Below, one piece after another: positions 38,001 to 47,370 of a DNA stretch of 64,000 bases; the first letter of the stretch is position 1; the number at the start of each line of letters is the position of its first letter. A program made the position numbers and the translations under genes. The notes beneath the pieces were generated by a model. The model worked only from the letters and a program-made list of their open reading frames with translations. It ran no database searches and was not told where the DNA came from. Source of the DNA: Pirellulaceae bacterium (GTDB taxonomy: Bacteria; Planctomycetota; Planctomycetia; Pirellulales; Pirellulaceae); the NCBI GenBank assembly GCA_018402565.1, contig JAGYIQ010000001.1, forward strand, positions 1,054,001-1,118,000, given 5' to 3'.

Positions 38001-40223
38001 CTATTGATCCCGCGTTTGACGCAGATTTTCCAAGTGCCCGTACAACCAGCGACGGGTCTGCCAAACCAGATAACTTGCCAAGCTCTGCTGCCGCACCGGC
38101 AAAAAGGCCACCCCTGTCTGCCCCACCGCCACCGCTCCCACCATTTCAGCCGGTAGCTCCACACGACCCGAGACCCGCGGCACGACCAGCTTCAGGTTCT
38201 GCGTGGCCTCATCCCCCAAATGACGAGTCCGAATCACTCGCCGCTGCCCCCCCTCGCCCGCCGACACGGGCTGGACCAGCAACGGGCCACCGTGGGTCCG
38301 AGCCATGGCCGGGGCTGGTACGATTTCACTGGCCGACGGCTGCAACTCTACCAGACGTCCCGCCAGCATCGGCAAGTTCGGGAACACCAGGGCCACGCTC
38401 ATTTGCCCGTCCAACTGCAAGGCGGGAACATCGTCCTGCGAGATCGAGACCACCAGCTCCTGACTGCCATCGTCGATCGACAGCAAGGCCGTTCCCCGCC
38501 GCAAGTATTGCCCCAGCAAGACCGCCGCGTCAGGTTGCCAGACAACGCCGTCGCACGGAGCCAGGACCTCCAACTGCTGGACCTCCGCCTGCCGCTGGTG
38601 CCACTGGTCGGTCAAGGCCGCCGCCAAGCGACGCTGATTGTCGAACTCCGTCCAGTCGCCAATTTGCCGCGCCGCGCGAGCCCCAATCTCGGCCTGCTCG
38701 ACCTGCAATTTCAATTCCGCCACCTGTCGCAACAGCTCCGGCTGACTCAGACTGGCCACTCGCTGTCCGGCCGTCACGCGTTCGCCGTGCTCGACATCGA
38801 TCGAAGCCACAAACCCATCCGTGCCGGTACGGACGATTTTCTCCACCGGATGCCGAACCACCACGGGAGCACTCAGCGATACAGGCCCCGTCAATACGCT
38901 GGTGCCCAGCCACACGGCGAACAAGCCCACCGCTGCCGTCACGCCGACGTTGAGCCACCGCCAGCTTTCCCACGGGCGCTGGCTGCGAAAGAAACGCAGC
39001 AGCTTGGACAACGGCTCAATCGCGTAATGGCCAATTGCCAAAATTGCAATCACAATCCCCAGACCATGAAACAAGGCCGCGGCTGCGATCGTCAGTGTGA
39101 CCTGCAGCATGATCCGCCACACGAGTGCCGCACTGCCATAACAGGCCACAATAATCCGTTTGTGCAGCGGCAAGGGCAATGGCGGAACTGACATCCCCAG
39201 ACACCATCGTTGAAAGGTGGCGGCGATCCACCCCTTGCCACGATCCGCCAAGTTGGCGATCCCCAACAAATCCGACAGGACGTAATAGCCGTCGAATTTC
39301 ATCAAGGGATTGGCATTGAACACCAACGTGCTGATACCCGCTGTCAAAACAATCGCGTGCAACCACAGAGCCAAAGTCAGGTCAGTGGTCCAGGCCCAAG
39401 CAATCGTGGCGATCGACGCCAGTACCAATTCGGCATACATCCCGGCCAAACCAATGTGAATCCGTTTCCAGCGATTGGCCAACCGCGCGGAGCCACTCGC
39501 ATCCACGTAGGCCAGAGGCAAAAATAAAACGAAAAACACACCCGCATCTCGCACGGCAACCCCGTAACGATGCGCCACGACCCCATGAGCGATTTCGTGA
39601 ATCAACTTGATGCCCACCCACACAGCCAGCAACACCAGCCACTGTTGATCCGTCCACAACAGCGCCGCTTGTCGACCGAAGCGATCTCCGTGCTCCCACA
39701 AACAATACAGCGAGTAGATCCCCAGTAAAGCGGCCAGCGGCAGCCAACGCAAGTCAAAGAGTCGCCCAACGTATGGGGTCAGCAAACGCAGGAATCGCTC
39801 GGGGCTACCTCCCCGGATTGTAAAGCTGATCGGATTGGTCCACCGGACCCAAGCCCCTCGTTCGCGAGCTCGGTACAGCCCCTTCTGTCGCTCGATGGCT
39901 TGCTCCGAATGATCGACCCAGAGCTGCTTGAGCGATCCCCAATTGATCAACTGCGCGAAGTCGGCCAACGTCAGTGGCGGTACGTCTGCCAGCATTGGCT
40001 GCGATTGCAGGATCGCTTCGATGCTGCGTTGTCCGTCACACGCCTGCAGGCAGTGGGCCTCGCGTGGCCCCAGTTCAAAGCACTTGCCCGCCACACGATC
40101 TTCCAGCAAGTACCTGGCCGGATCGGTACCGGACACCCGACGAATCCGCACCTCCGGTCGCAGTCGCGGCGCCAGGCGCGGCGAGTTCGATTCGACAGGC
40201 AGCGGTACGGAGGGAATCGACAT
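38001..40223 (-). CDS. M50-family zinc metalloprotease fused to HlyD-type adaptor domain
   Basis: 740 residues from the ATG at 40223. Residues about 20-110 resemble a PqqD/RRE-like winged helix ('CFELGPREAHCLQACDGQRSIEAIL'). A membrane-embedded M50 (site-2-protease-like) domain follows with H209-E-I-A-H213 and the third-ligand motif 'NPLMKFDGYYVLSD', so the zinc site looks complete. After several membrane helices, residues about 480-700 form a HlyD/lipoyl-type adaptor with coiled-coil ('RQVAELKLQVEQAEIGARAAR') and 'LEVLAPCDGVVWQPDA'. Such fusions are common in planctomycetes beside other HlyD-like genes and are presumed to build an envelope-spanning export or processing machine. It starts 5 bp after the upstream adaptor gene. 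Confidence 0.88.
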   Translation of the reverse strand: MSIPSVPLPVESNSPRLAPRLRPEVRIRRVSGTDPARYLLEDRVAGKCFELGPREAHCLQACDGQRSIEAILQSQPMLADVPPLTLADFAQLINWGSLKQLWVDHSEQAIERQKGLYRARERGAWVRWTNPISFTIRGGSPERFLRLLTPYVGRLFDLRWLPLAALLGIYSLYCLWEHGDRFGRQAALLWTDQQWLVLLAVWVGIKLIHEIAHGVVAHRYGVAVRDAGVFFVLFLPLAYVDASGSARLANRWKRIHIGLAGMYAELVLASIATIAWAWTTDLTLALWLHAIVLTAGISTLVFNANPLMKFDGYYVLSDLLGIANLADRGKGWIAATFQRWCLGMSVPPLPLPLHKRIIVACYGSAALVWRIMLQVTLTIAAAALFHGLGIVIAILAIGHYAIEPLSKLLRFFRSQRPWESWRWLNVGVTAAVGLFAVWLGTSVLTGPVSLSAPVVVRHPVEKIVRTGTDGFVASIDVEHGERVTAGQRVASLSQPELLRQVAELKLQVEQAEIGARAARQIGDWTEFDNQRRLAAALTDQWHQRQAEVQQLEVLAPCDGVVWQPDAAVLLGQYLRRGTALLSIDDGSQELVVSISQDDVPALQLDGQMSVALVFPNLPMLAGRLVELQPSASEIVPAPAMARTHGGPLLVQPVSAGEGGQRRVIRTRHLGDEATQNLKLVVPRVSGRVELPAEMVGAVAVGQTGVAFLPVRQQSLASYLVWQTRRWLYGHLENLRQTRDQ

Positions 40224-40228
40224 CGCGT

Positions 40229-42277
40229 TTAGAACCACCCCACAAAACTGCGGGCCTTCTCGTAGGGATAGTGCAACCATTTCCAAGCCAAAGGAAAGGC
40301 ATCGCCCGTGACTTGCGCACGACCCTTCATGCCCGGTCGCAACTTGTTGTCGACATTGGGCAAACGCAGCTCCGCCACAAACACATTGCGTTCCTCACGA
40401 GTTGTCGCCCGAGGATGCAGCCGCTCGATCGTCCCTTCAAAGACCTCATACGGAAAGGCTTCCAGGTACAGCCGAACGACCTGCCCCGGACGAGCGAAAC
40501 GGTATTGGTACTCCGGTATTTCCACCTGCACCAACAGGTCCGCCAGACCCGCCACTTCAAACAGGTTATTGCCGATCTCCACCGGCGCACCCATCAATTC
40601 GACCAAGTCGCCTTGTACGATCGTACCCGCAATCGGCGCCCGAATCTCTCGATGCGTCACATGGTGATTCAAGAGCGCGATCTCCTGAGCAATCCGCTCC
40701 GATTCCAATTCCGCGATCCGGGCCTTGGCCAAATCACCACTCGCTCGCCAACTGGCAATTTGATTTCTCTCCCGCTCGTAAGCGGCTTGTTTGCCCGCCA
40801 ACTCAATGTTCAATTCGCGATCGTCCATCGTGGCCAACAATGTTCCCGCTGCCACGACCTCGCCAGGCTTCACCAACACCTGCTTTAACGTCCCTGCATA
40901 CGGAGCAACCGCGTACCGCCGATCCGTGGTCGCCAGCTCACAGTTGCAATCCATCAGGTAGGCAGTCGGCCAGGCGGCCAATGCCAATAAAAATAAACCT
41001 ATTCCGGCCAACATCCACCGCCATCGCCGCAGCCACTGCATCGGTCGAGTCAAAAAACGCTGCCAGGTCGATTGATGGACTCGGCCAGCCAAGAGCACTT
41101 GTGATTGCAAGTCTCCCAGTTCCGCGGCATGCGACTCGGCCCATTCGGGTGACACGATGTCTGCCGGACCGACCAAGAACAAGTACGCGACAACACCTTC
41201 TGTACCGCGGCAGGGCCAGGCCAAGACGGCCGACGACAGCAACTCGCTCGACACACTTTGCAAGCAGTGCGCAACGGCAGAATCCTCCATGTCGCTGGTT
41301 ACCGCTTTGCCCTCACGCTGGCGAAACTTAGGGGCCGCCACCGAGGGAGTCGACCAACGACCGATCGCCGCATCGCTGGCCACCAACAACTGCGTGGCAT
41401 CGATCAAGTCACTGGCCAAGCGACTCACCGGATCCACATCCGTCGCACCTGAGATCGCCACGACTTGAGGCCGACGTGAACCAGCAACTGCAACCCATAT
41501 CAAATGGCTCAATTGCAACGGCTCGGTCCAACGTGTCAACAAAGCGGTCGCGGCTTGAGACAAGTTCGAGGCCTGCTCCATGTCGGCATTGCCCCGAGCC
41601 AAAGTCTGACGAATCTGGCCCACCCGAGCTTGCTGTGTCAACAGACTCTGCGACGATATTTGCTGCAGCGATTGGGCGTAAGTCGACAGCATCGCCAATG
41701 CCAAGGTGCGAGAAATCCCGCTAACGGCCACTGCCGTTGCGCCGATGGGCGTCGCCTGACCCAGCGCCAACAGCGGGACCGCGCAGACGACAACCTCCGC
41801 TGCCCGACTCGGCACCAGCGATGTTTCAGGCATCACGGAACATTCCGCGCGGCCAGCCGATAAACTGGTCGTCGCCAACTGCTCCACCGCATTACGTAGA
41901 CCGAGTGAAGTCTCAGTAGAATTAGCCGGATCTGGTCGCAGTTTGGCCAGGCAGTCATCGATTTCGATTCCTGAGGCAGCCTCTGTCGATAGCCGGGCGG
42001 AGGGGGCTGCCACAGCTCTGGCCTGTACCCAGCAAATGGGCTGCAAATGCTTCAGCAAACACCGCCCCAAAACCTCTCCCCCGGACGGGGCAGAGCCGGC
42101 TCGCGCGACAATGGCCAACTCGCTGTGAAACTGCATCAACCGCTGCTGATCGTCCCAGTCCGCCGCTGGACCAGCAAACCCAACTCCCGACCGAACTGAG
42201 GCTGCCGCTGGTTCCCCCAGTGCCTCATCGCGCCCACGCTGGATCGTGGCAATCGTGGAAATCGAAGATTGAGACAT
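40229..42277 (-). CDS. HlyD-type adaptor with long N-terminal cytoplasmic region
   Basis: 682 residues from the ATG at 42277; in-frame starts before it overlap the upstream gene. Residues 1-about 415 are soluble and contain a GAF-like stretch ('LSHLIWVAVAGSRRPQVVAISG', 'LSSAVLAWPCRGTEGVVAYLFLVG'), suggesting a sensor or partner-binding domain. One membrane helix ('WMLAGIGLFLLALAAWPTAYLM', about 420-441) leads to a periplasmic adaptor: half-lipoyl 'APYAGTLKQVLVKPGEVVAAGTLLATMDD', coiled coil, 'IRAPIAGTIVQGDLVELMGAPVEIGNNLFEVA' and a beta-barrel. This is the order of membrane-fusion proteins with an added cytoplasmic part. Gene order and spacing (67 bp after the previous adaptor, 5 bp before the M50 fusion) indicate one operon. 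Confidence 0.86.
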   Translation of the reverse strand: MSQSSISTIATIQRGRDEALGEPAAASVRSGVGFAGPAADWDDQQRLMQFHSELAIVARAGSAPSGGEVLGRCLLKHLQPICWVQARAVAAPSARLSTEAASGIEIDDCLAKLRPDPANSTETSLGLRNAVEQLATTSLSAGRAECSVMPETSLVPSRAAEVVVCAVPLLALGQATPIGATAVAVSGISRTLALAMLSTYAQSLQQISSQSLLTQQARVGQIRQTLARGNADMEQASNLSQAATALLTRWTEPLQLSHLIWVAVAGSRRPQVVAISGATDVDPVSRLASDLIDATQLLVASDAAIGRWSTPSVAAPKFRQREGKAVTSDMEDSAVAHCLQSVSSELLSSAVLAWPCRGTEGVVAYLFLVGPADIVSPEWAESHAAELGDLQSQVLLAGRVHQSTWQRFLTRPMQWLRRWRWMLAGIGLFLLALAAWPTAYLMDCNCELATTDRRYAVAPYAGTLKQVLVKPGEVVAAGTLLATMDDRELNIELAGKQAAYERERNQIASWRASGDLAKARIAELESERIAQEIALLNHHVTHREIRAPIAGTIVQGDLVELMGAPVEIGNNLFEVAGLADLLVQVEIPEYQYRFARPGQVVRLYLEAFPYEVFEGTIERLHPRATTREERNVFVAELRLPNVDNKLRPGMKGRAQVTGDAFPLAWKWLHYPYEKARSFVGWF

Positions 42278-42344
42278 GTCGGTCTGCTTTCCATCCGTAC
42301 AACAGGCGATCGAACCATGGCGAGCGGGTTGCCCACACACGGTC

Positions 42345-43154
42345 CTAAGGCAACCGCAACAAACAATCGACCCCAGGCCGAGCGATCCCGGTACCATTAT
42401 CGAACTTGACACAGACCGAGATCGTCTGCGAACTACGATCCATCAAGACGCCCAGATGCGAGACTTCACCGCTACAGGGTCGCCCATCAACCGTTAACTC
42501 CAACGGTTGGCCGATCGACAGTTTTTGTACTTCAGCGGCCGGTAAAGCAAAGGTGGCTTCCAGTACGCTCGTGTCCACCATCACCGCCACCTCGGCACTG
42601 TTGATCGACACGTACTCGCCCAGGTGCCGTGGCAACTCCGCGACATAGCCCGCAAACGGAGCACGGACGGTTCGCTTCTCCAACTCGATCCACGCGCGAT
42701 CCAATTGCAATTGCCGCGCTTGATATTCGTGACGCTTCAGTTGCAAGGTGGCTTTGGCCATCTCCCACTCCGCTTGCTCTCGCTCCAACTCCAACGGTCG
42801 GGCGTTGCCACTCTCTACCAACTCCTGCAGTTTGGCCACCGCAAAACCGAGCAACTGCACGCGGGATTCCGCCAACCGGATATCGGCGGTATTTTGCGCG
42901 TCATGCTGGACCGCTCGCCATTGAGCCTGTTGCACGTCCGAGTCCAGGCGAACCAAGGGCTGTCCCGCTTGAACAAAGTCGCCCTTCTTAACCAACAACT
43001 CCACGATGGTGCCGCTCTCCGTTGTGGCGACATTCGCTCGACGCACGGCATCGGCGTAACCCGGATACGGGTGCACGGTTTGCCCGGCGACGAGCGTCGG
43101 GAAGCAGGCAGCCCATAACAATATTGCTAGAATGCGGTTCATCAGGTCGCTCAT
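42345..43154 (-). CDS. Periplasmic adaptor (membrane-fusion) protein, HlyD/RND type
   Basis: 269 residues with an N-terminal signal peptide ('ILAILLWAACFPTLVAG'). It has the classical order lipoyl half ('TTESGTIVELLVKKGDFVQAGQPLVRLD'), coiled coil ('RVQLLGFAVAKLQELVESGNARPLELEREQAEWEMAKATLQLKRHEYQA'), second lipoyl half ('VRAPFAGYVAELPRHLGEYV') and beta-barrel. Such adaptors link an inner-membrane pump with an outer-membrane exit. An ATG at 43142 is an equally good start. First of three adaptor-type genes on the same strand; no ABC or RND pump gene is fused or directly adjacent. Confidence 0.9.
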   Translation of the reverse strand: MSDLMNRILAILLWAACFPTLVAGQTVHPYPGYADAVRRANVATTESGTIVELLVKKGDFVQAGQPLVRLDSDVQQAQWRAVQHDAQNTADIRLAESRVQLLGFAVAKLQELVESGNARPLELEREQAEWEMAKATLQLKRHEYQARQLQLDRAWIELEKRTVRAPFAGYVAELPRHLGEYVSINSAEVAVMVDTSVLEATFALPAAEVQKLSIGQPLELTVDGRPCSGEVSHLGVLMDRSSQTISVCVKFDNGTGIARPGVDCLLRLP

Positions 43155-43372
43155 TTTTTAATCTTGAAAATTACACAACACCGAGACCAAACCCTACAGC
43201 TTGGCCCGAGAACCCTAAGTTAAGAAAAAGAAAATAGGCGATAAACCCGCCGGAATTTGATCACCCGGTAGATTTAGCTTCGCTAGAATCCGCACGATAC
43301 GCAGAAAGCTTAGAGTCGTCGCGAACGGAACAAGACGCTGGACACACGACACCCCATCACAGGAGATGCCGC

Positions 43373-44158
43373 TTATCGCCGCAGCTGGCGATTCGTGGCC
43401 AATTCCAACACGATCTTCACCTGCGGTTGCTCCGCGGCGGTAATGGATCGGGCCAACGAGTCCGGAAGCCGACAGATAAAATCGGTTGGCGTTAGAGGCT
43501 GCAGACGCTCCACGACAAATTGGCAATTGCCCACTTCCTCCCCAGCCAACCACTCGCAGTAAAACACGGATAATTCCACTCGCAGCTCGCTTTGGTTCAA
43601 AACCTGACCACGCAAGACCCACTCGCTGCCAGCCTGAACCAACTGCAACTGCGAGAAGGCATAGGGCCCGTCCGATTGGGGCTCGGGCAACGGCGTGGCC
43701 AATTGCTCCAAAGCGGTCCAAGCCGGCAGGGCTTGCAACTTTTCTTCAATCGTTGTCAAACGTGGATTGCCCATCAAGGTCAGATGATTGCAGAAGCGAA
43801 TATTGGACCATTCGTAGCCGTCCGCCGATTGGCGATCTTTTAGGCAGACAAAATAACCGTGTTGGACATCGACATCTTCCACCGAACAGACCATGCCCAA
43901 CTTCTCCGTGCGGATAGTGTCCTGCGGGCCCGATCGAAAGGAGGTCACCTGCAGCGACAAGTTTGGCACAATCCAGTTGCGAAATGGCGGGCCATCATTC
44001 GCCTTTTGGAATTCCTCCCGCATCAACGCCCGCGACTCGATGTCGGTGGCGGCTCTGGCCTGCCGGAAACTTTGCACCCAGTGGTATAAGAACGACGAGC
44101 TACCGATCAATACAATAATCGCCAACACAATGAGGTCGCGGACTCGGACTCGTTTCAT
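43373..44158 (-). CDS. Membrane-anchored protein of unknown function
   Basis: 261 residues from the ATG at 44158, which has GGAGGGAG 8 nt upstream. A single N-terminal membrane helix ('RDLIVLAIIVLIGSSSFLYHWV') is followed by a soluble extracytoplasmic part with no recognised domain; 'QLQLVQAGSEWVLRGQVLNQSELRVELSVFYCEWLAGEEVGNCQF' looks like a beta-sandwich strand set. It precedes the adaptor genes on the same strand, with a gap of about 220 bp, so it may or may not belong to that cluster. Confidence 0.7.
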   Translation of the reverse strand: MKRVRVRDLIVLAIIVLIGSSSFLYHWVQSFRQARAATDIESRALMREEFQKANDGPPFRNWIVPNLSLQVTSFRSGPQDTIRTEKLGMVCSVEDVDVQHGYFVCLKDRQSADGYEWSNIRFCNHLTLMGNPRLTTIEEKLQALPAWTALEQLATPLPEPQSDGPYAFSQLQLVQAGSEWVLRGQVLNQSELRVELSVFYCEWLAGEEVGNCQFVVERLQPLTPTDFICRLPDSLARSITAAEQPQVKIVLELATNRQLRR

Positions 44159-44184
44159 CGACACTCCCTCCACGTAGTCCAAAC

Positions 44185-44346
44185 GTAACCGTTCACACCC
44201 CGTAGGCTGCCGGGGAGCAAGTCGGGTGAACAGTACGCTCGTTTGCGAGCAAAAGCCACTGGAGATTGCCACGAGTATCCCCGTCGAACCATCCGACCTG
44301 CGGAACGCACCAGCCCCGAAATCGGACGTCCAATCGTGAACGGTCA
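44185..44346. repeat. Solo copy of the dispersed terminal-inverted-repeat element
   Basis: A 162-bp element bounded by GTAACCGTTCACA and TCGTGAACGGTCA, imperfect inverted repeats (11 of 13 positions). The inside matches the units of the 52.5-53.2 kb array at GAGCAAGTCGGG and GCGGAACGCACCAGCCCC. It lies between the genes for a membrane protein and the EVE protein and has no coding capacity. Confidence 0.75.
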
Positions 44347-44373
44347 GGTCCAAACCACCCCATGTTCAGCCCG

Positions 44374-44850
44374 TCAGACGACTTCAGCCGCCAACTTGAC
44401 CACCCGCTCGTAATGGGCCTTGCTCACCGGCTGCACACTCAATCGCGAACCTTTTCGCAGCAACTCCATGCCCGTCAACTTCGGGTCGGCCTTCAACCGC
44501 TCCAACGGCAACACAGCCGGAAAGGTCTTCATCCACGTCACGTCGATCGCGTACCAAGTCGGCTCGGATTTATTCGCATCCGGATCGTAGTACGGACTCT
44601 GGGGATCCGACGCTGTGGCATCCGCGTAGGCCGCCGAAGTGATCTCCGCCAAACCCGCCACCCCGCTGGGCTTGGCGTTGGAGTGATAGTACAGCACCTT
44701 ATCCCCCGGCTTCATCTGATCGCGGATGAAGTTTCGGGCTTGATAGTTTCTCACACCACCCCAATCGGTCGTGCGTCCAGCCGCTTGCTCCAAATCCCCG
44801 ATCGAGAACACGTCCGGCTCGGACTTGAGTAACCAGTATCCAATCGCCAT
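44374..44850 (-). CDS. EVE domain-containing protein
   Basis: 158 residues, a stand-alone EVE domain of the THYN1-like, PUA-related fold, which reads modified bases in DNA or RNA in other systems. Marks are 'YWLLKSEPDVFSIGDLEQ', 'WGGVRNYQARNFIRD', 'MKPGDKVLYYHSNAKPSGVAGLAEI' and 'WYAIDVTWM'. The residues that line the base-binding pocket (Trp and Asn in 'WGGVRNYQARN') are present. Its start lies 3 bp after the FloA stop, so the two are probably co-transcribed; a link between the two functions is not known. Confidence 0.93.
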   Translation of the reverse strand: MAIGYWLLKSEPDVFSIGDLEQAAGRTTDWGGVRNYQARNFIRDQMKPGDKVLYYHSNAKPSGVAGLAEITSAAYADATASDPQSPYYDPDANKSEPTWYAIDVTWMKTFPAVLPLERLKADPKLTGMELLRKGSRLSVQPVSKAHYERVVKLAAEVV

Positions 44851-44852
44851 GC

Positions 44853-45905
44853 TCAGTTCACTCGAATCCGACCGCCTCGGAACGCCGCCGCCATGGCCTC
44901 CGGCACCCGCGCTTCCGCCGACAAGAGCTTGGCCTGATTCGAGGCCACTTCGGCCTTCATCTCTTGCTCCATGGCAATGGCCTCCGCCCGACGACGTTCC
45001 GCATTCGCGCGAGCCACCCGCGTGTCAGCCTCGGCTTGATCGACTTGCAAACGGGCACCAATGTTCTCGCCCACTTCGATATCAGCGATGTCGATCGACA
45101 CGATCTCAAATGCCGTCTGAGCGTCCAAGCCACGCGCCAATACCGCTTTGGAAATGGTGTCAGGCCGCTCCAGCACGTCGCCGTGCGTGCTGCTCGAGCC
45201 AATCGACGAGACAATACTCTCGCCCACCCGAGCAATCACGGTTTCTTCCGTCGCACCACCAATCAACTGGTCCAGGTTCGTGCGGACCGTTACACGGGCG
45301 CGAACCTTCAACTCAACGCCATTCTTTGCGACCGCGCTGAGAAAGTCCTTGCCAGAACGCCGTGAATCGGGACAGTCGATAACCTTCGGATTGACGCTGG
45401 TCTGCACCGCGTCCAAACAGTCGCGGCCCGCCAGATCGATCGCCACCGCTCGGTCAAACCCCAAGTCGATCCGCGCACGCTGCGCCGCGATGATCGCCTG
45501 AATCACTCGCATCACATGGCCGCCCGCCAGATAATGGGCCTCCAAGCGATTTGTGGTCACACCGTTGGGCTCCGAGATATCCAAACCAGCCTGCGTCGCC
45601 ATAATCTTGGCGTTGACGATGATCCGCGGATCGACTTGACGAAATCCCATGCCAATCAAACTGGGCATCGACACACGTGCGTTAGAGGTCTTGGCCTGAA
45701 TCCACAGCCCGATGTACTTGGCCATGAGCAAAAAGAGCACAAAGCCAATCAGTGCCAAAATGCCGACACCGGCGATGATCGCCAACGTCGTAATGTTGAT
45801 TTGGTTGTTCCGCTGTGCCAACAAATCCATGCTGGCCAACAAACCGCTTCCACCAATCATACTCGCCATCACAGAACCCGGAATGATCGCCATCGTTGCT
45901 GCCAT
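44853..45905 (-). CDS. floA: Flotillin-like protein FloA (UPF0365 family)
   Basis: 350 residues. FloA forms membrane microdomains that gather signalling and envelope-stress proteins. A membrane segment ('[34 protein letters not shown]') is followed by the family's core: '[20 protein letters not shown]', '[24 protein letters not shown]', '[17 protein letters not shown]'-like and '[22 protein letters not shown]'. The C-terminal helix is Ala/Glu-rich, as in other FloA proteins. The N-terminus is about 20 residues longer than usual, and an internal Met may be the true start. The gene is divergent from an alpha/beta hydrolase. Confidence 0.93.
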   Translation of the reverse strand: MAATMAIIPGSVMASMIGGSGLLASMDLLAQRNNQINITTLAIIAGVGILALIGFVLFLLMAKYIGLWIQAKTSNARVSMPSLIGMGFRQVDPRIIVNAKIMATQAGLDISEPNGVTTNRLEAHYLAGGHVMRVIQAIIAAQRARIDLGFDRAVAIDLAGRDCLDAVQTSVNPKVIDCPDSRRSGKDFLSAVAKNGVELKVRARVTVRTNLDQLIGGATEETVIARVGESIVSSIGSSSTHGDVLERPDTISKAVLARGLDAQTAFEIVSIDIADIEVGENIGARLQVDQAEADTRVARANAERRRAEAIAMEQEMKAEVASNQAKLLSAEARVPEAMAAAFRGGRIRVN

Positions 45906-46163
45906 CGTGCGTTGCTCTCAATCGTCAAGGTTGTCAGAAACTGGCCAATGAGGGCCACAAGCCCCCTGCCCGCCCTGTCTCCCAGTGTAATGGGTCCGTT
46001 ACCCCCCATCTAGTAGGAACCCCGCCGCCTAGTTTCACAGCCGTGCGGCCAACGCTACAACTAATCTTGAGGCGCGGCGGCCCCGGGGACTCTCCAGCCA
46101 ACGCCGCCGCCGCCCCCACGTCCTCGGTCCAGCTCCGACAGGCCCACCCGAAAGGCCCGCCCC

Positions 46164-47159
46164 ATGCGTACATCCCACCCGCTCACTCGGCTCGCCAAGA
46201 GCCCTGGCCCACGCAACGCCACGCTCGCCGCCTCCCTCGCCGCCTCGCTCGCCGCGGCCTTGCTCCTCACGCTCAACTGGGCTGTTTCACCCATCGCCTA
46301 CGCCAATACCCCAGCAATGCGGGCCGCCGCAATGGCCCAGTCCCCAAACCCAGCCACCGCTCAGGACCAAGCTGCTCAGGACCAGCCCGCTCAGGACCAA
46401 GCCGCTCAGGACGAATCCAAGGGCCCACCGGTGAAGGAGTTGATCCTGCCCGGTGAGTCTTTCCTGGTGCAGGACCGACCAGCTTTTATCCTCTGGCCGG
46501 AACCGGAAAAACGGCAGACACCGCAACCGTGGATTCTCTACGCCCCGACCTTGCCCGCCTATCCCGACTCCCACGAGAAATGGATGCATCAGCAATTCCT
46601 GGACGCCGGTATCGCGGTGGCTGGCATCGATATGGGCGAGGCCTACGGCAGCCCGACCGGCACGGCGGGTCAGCAAGCCCTGTACGAGCACTTGGTGCAA
46701 CAGCGTGGCTTCAGCGCCAAACCCTGCCTGTTCGGTCGCAGCCGCGGCGGACTGTGGGTCAGCAGCTGGGCGATCCAGAACCCGGACAAGGTCGCTGGTA
46801 TCATCGCGATTTATCCGGTCTTTGACCTGCGGACCTACCCAGGCCTGGAAGCCGCCGCCCCCGCCTACCAAACCACGCCCGTCGAATTGGCTCAACGACT
46901 CGAACAGGCCAACCCCATCGAACAAGCCCACGTCCTGGCGACCGCCAAAATCCCCTTCGCCATCATCCACGGCGATGTCGACACCGTCGTCCCGCTACCC
47001 GAGAACAGCCAGCGAATGGCCGATATTTACCGAGCTGCCGATGCCGCCCAGTACATGCATCTGGAGGTGGTCCCCGGGCAAGGCCACAATTACTGGGAGG
47101 GCTTCTTTCGCAGCCAAACACTGGTCGATCACGCCATCCGCTGGGCCAAAACCCCGTAA
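46164..47159 (+). CDS. Exported alpha/beta hydrolase (prolyl-oligopeptidase-like)
   Basis: 331 residues with a signal peptide ('LAASLAASLAAALLLTLNWAVSPIAYA'). A short linker of repeats ('AQDQAAQDQPAQDQAAQDE') follows. The alpha/beta-hydrolase core is complete: nucleophile S193 in 'GRSRGG', acid D273 in 'HGDVDTVVP', His H308 in 'PGQGHNYW'. 'IAVAGIDMGEAYGSPTG' gives the oxyanion strand. Enzymes of this type cleave esters or peptides in the periplasm; the substrate cannot be told. Its stop is followed at once by the 35-bp repeat array. Confidence 0.85.
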   Translation: MRTSHPLTRLAKSPGPRNATLAASLAASLAAALLLTLNWAVSPIAYANTPAMRAAAMAQSPNPATAQDQAAQDQPAQDQAAQDESKGPPVKELILPGESFLVQDRPAFILWPEPEKRQTPQPWILYAPTLPAYPDSHEKWMHQQFLDAGIAVAGIDMGEAYGSPTGTAGQQALYEHLVQQRGFSAKPCLFGRSRGGLWVSSWAIQNPDKVAGIIAIYPVFDLRTYPGLEAAAPAYQTTPVELAQRLEQANPIEQAHVLATAKIPFAIIHGDVDTVVPLPENSQRMADIYRAADAAQYMHLEVVPGQGHNYWEGFFRSQTLVDHAIRWAKTP

Positions 47160-47165
47160 AACACC

Positions 47166-47370
47166 GGTTGATTTTTCCGTAGCGGAATGCGTCGAGGGCT
47201 CGTTGATTTTTCCATCGCGGAACGCGTCGAGGGCTGGTTGATTTTTCCGTAGCGGAATGCGTCGAGGGCTGGTTGATTTTTCCATCGCGGAATGCGTCGA
47301 GGGCTGGTTGATTTTTCCGTAGCGGAATGCGTCGAGGGCTGGTTGATTTTTCCGTAGCGGAATGCGTCAA
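47166..47370. repeat. 35-bp tandem repeat array (six units)
   Basis: Six head-to-tail 35-bp units, beginning GGTTGATTTTTCC and continuing with GTAGCGGAATGCGTCGAGGG or the variant ATCGCGGAA..., start 7 bp after the hydrolase stop at 47166, 47201, 47236, 47271, 47306 and 47341. There are no spacers, so this is not CRISPR. The 19-nt part AGGGCTGGTTGATTTTTCC recurs in inverse orientation in the neighbouring 98-bp array. Confidence 0.95.
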
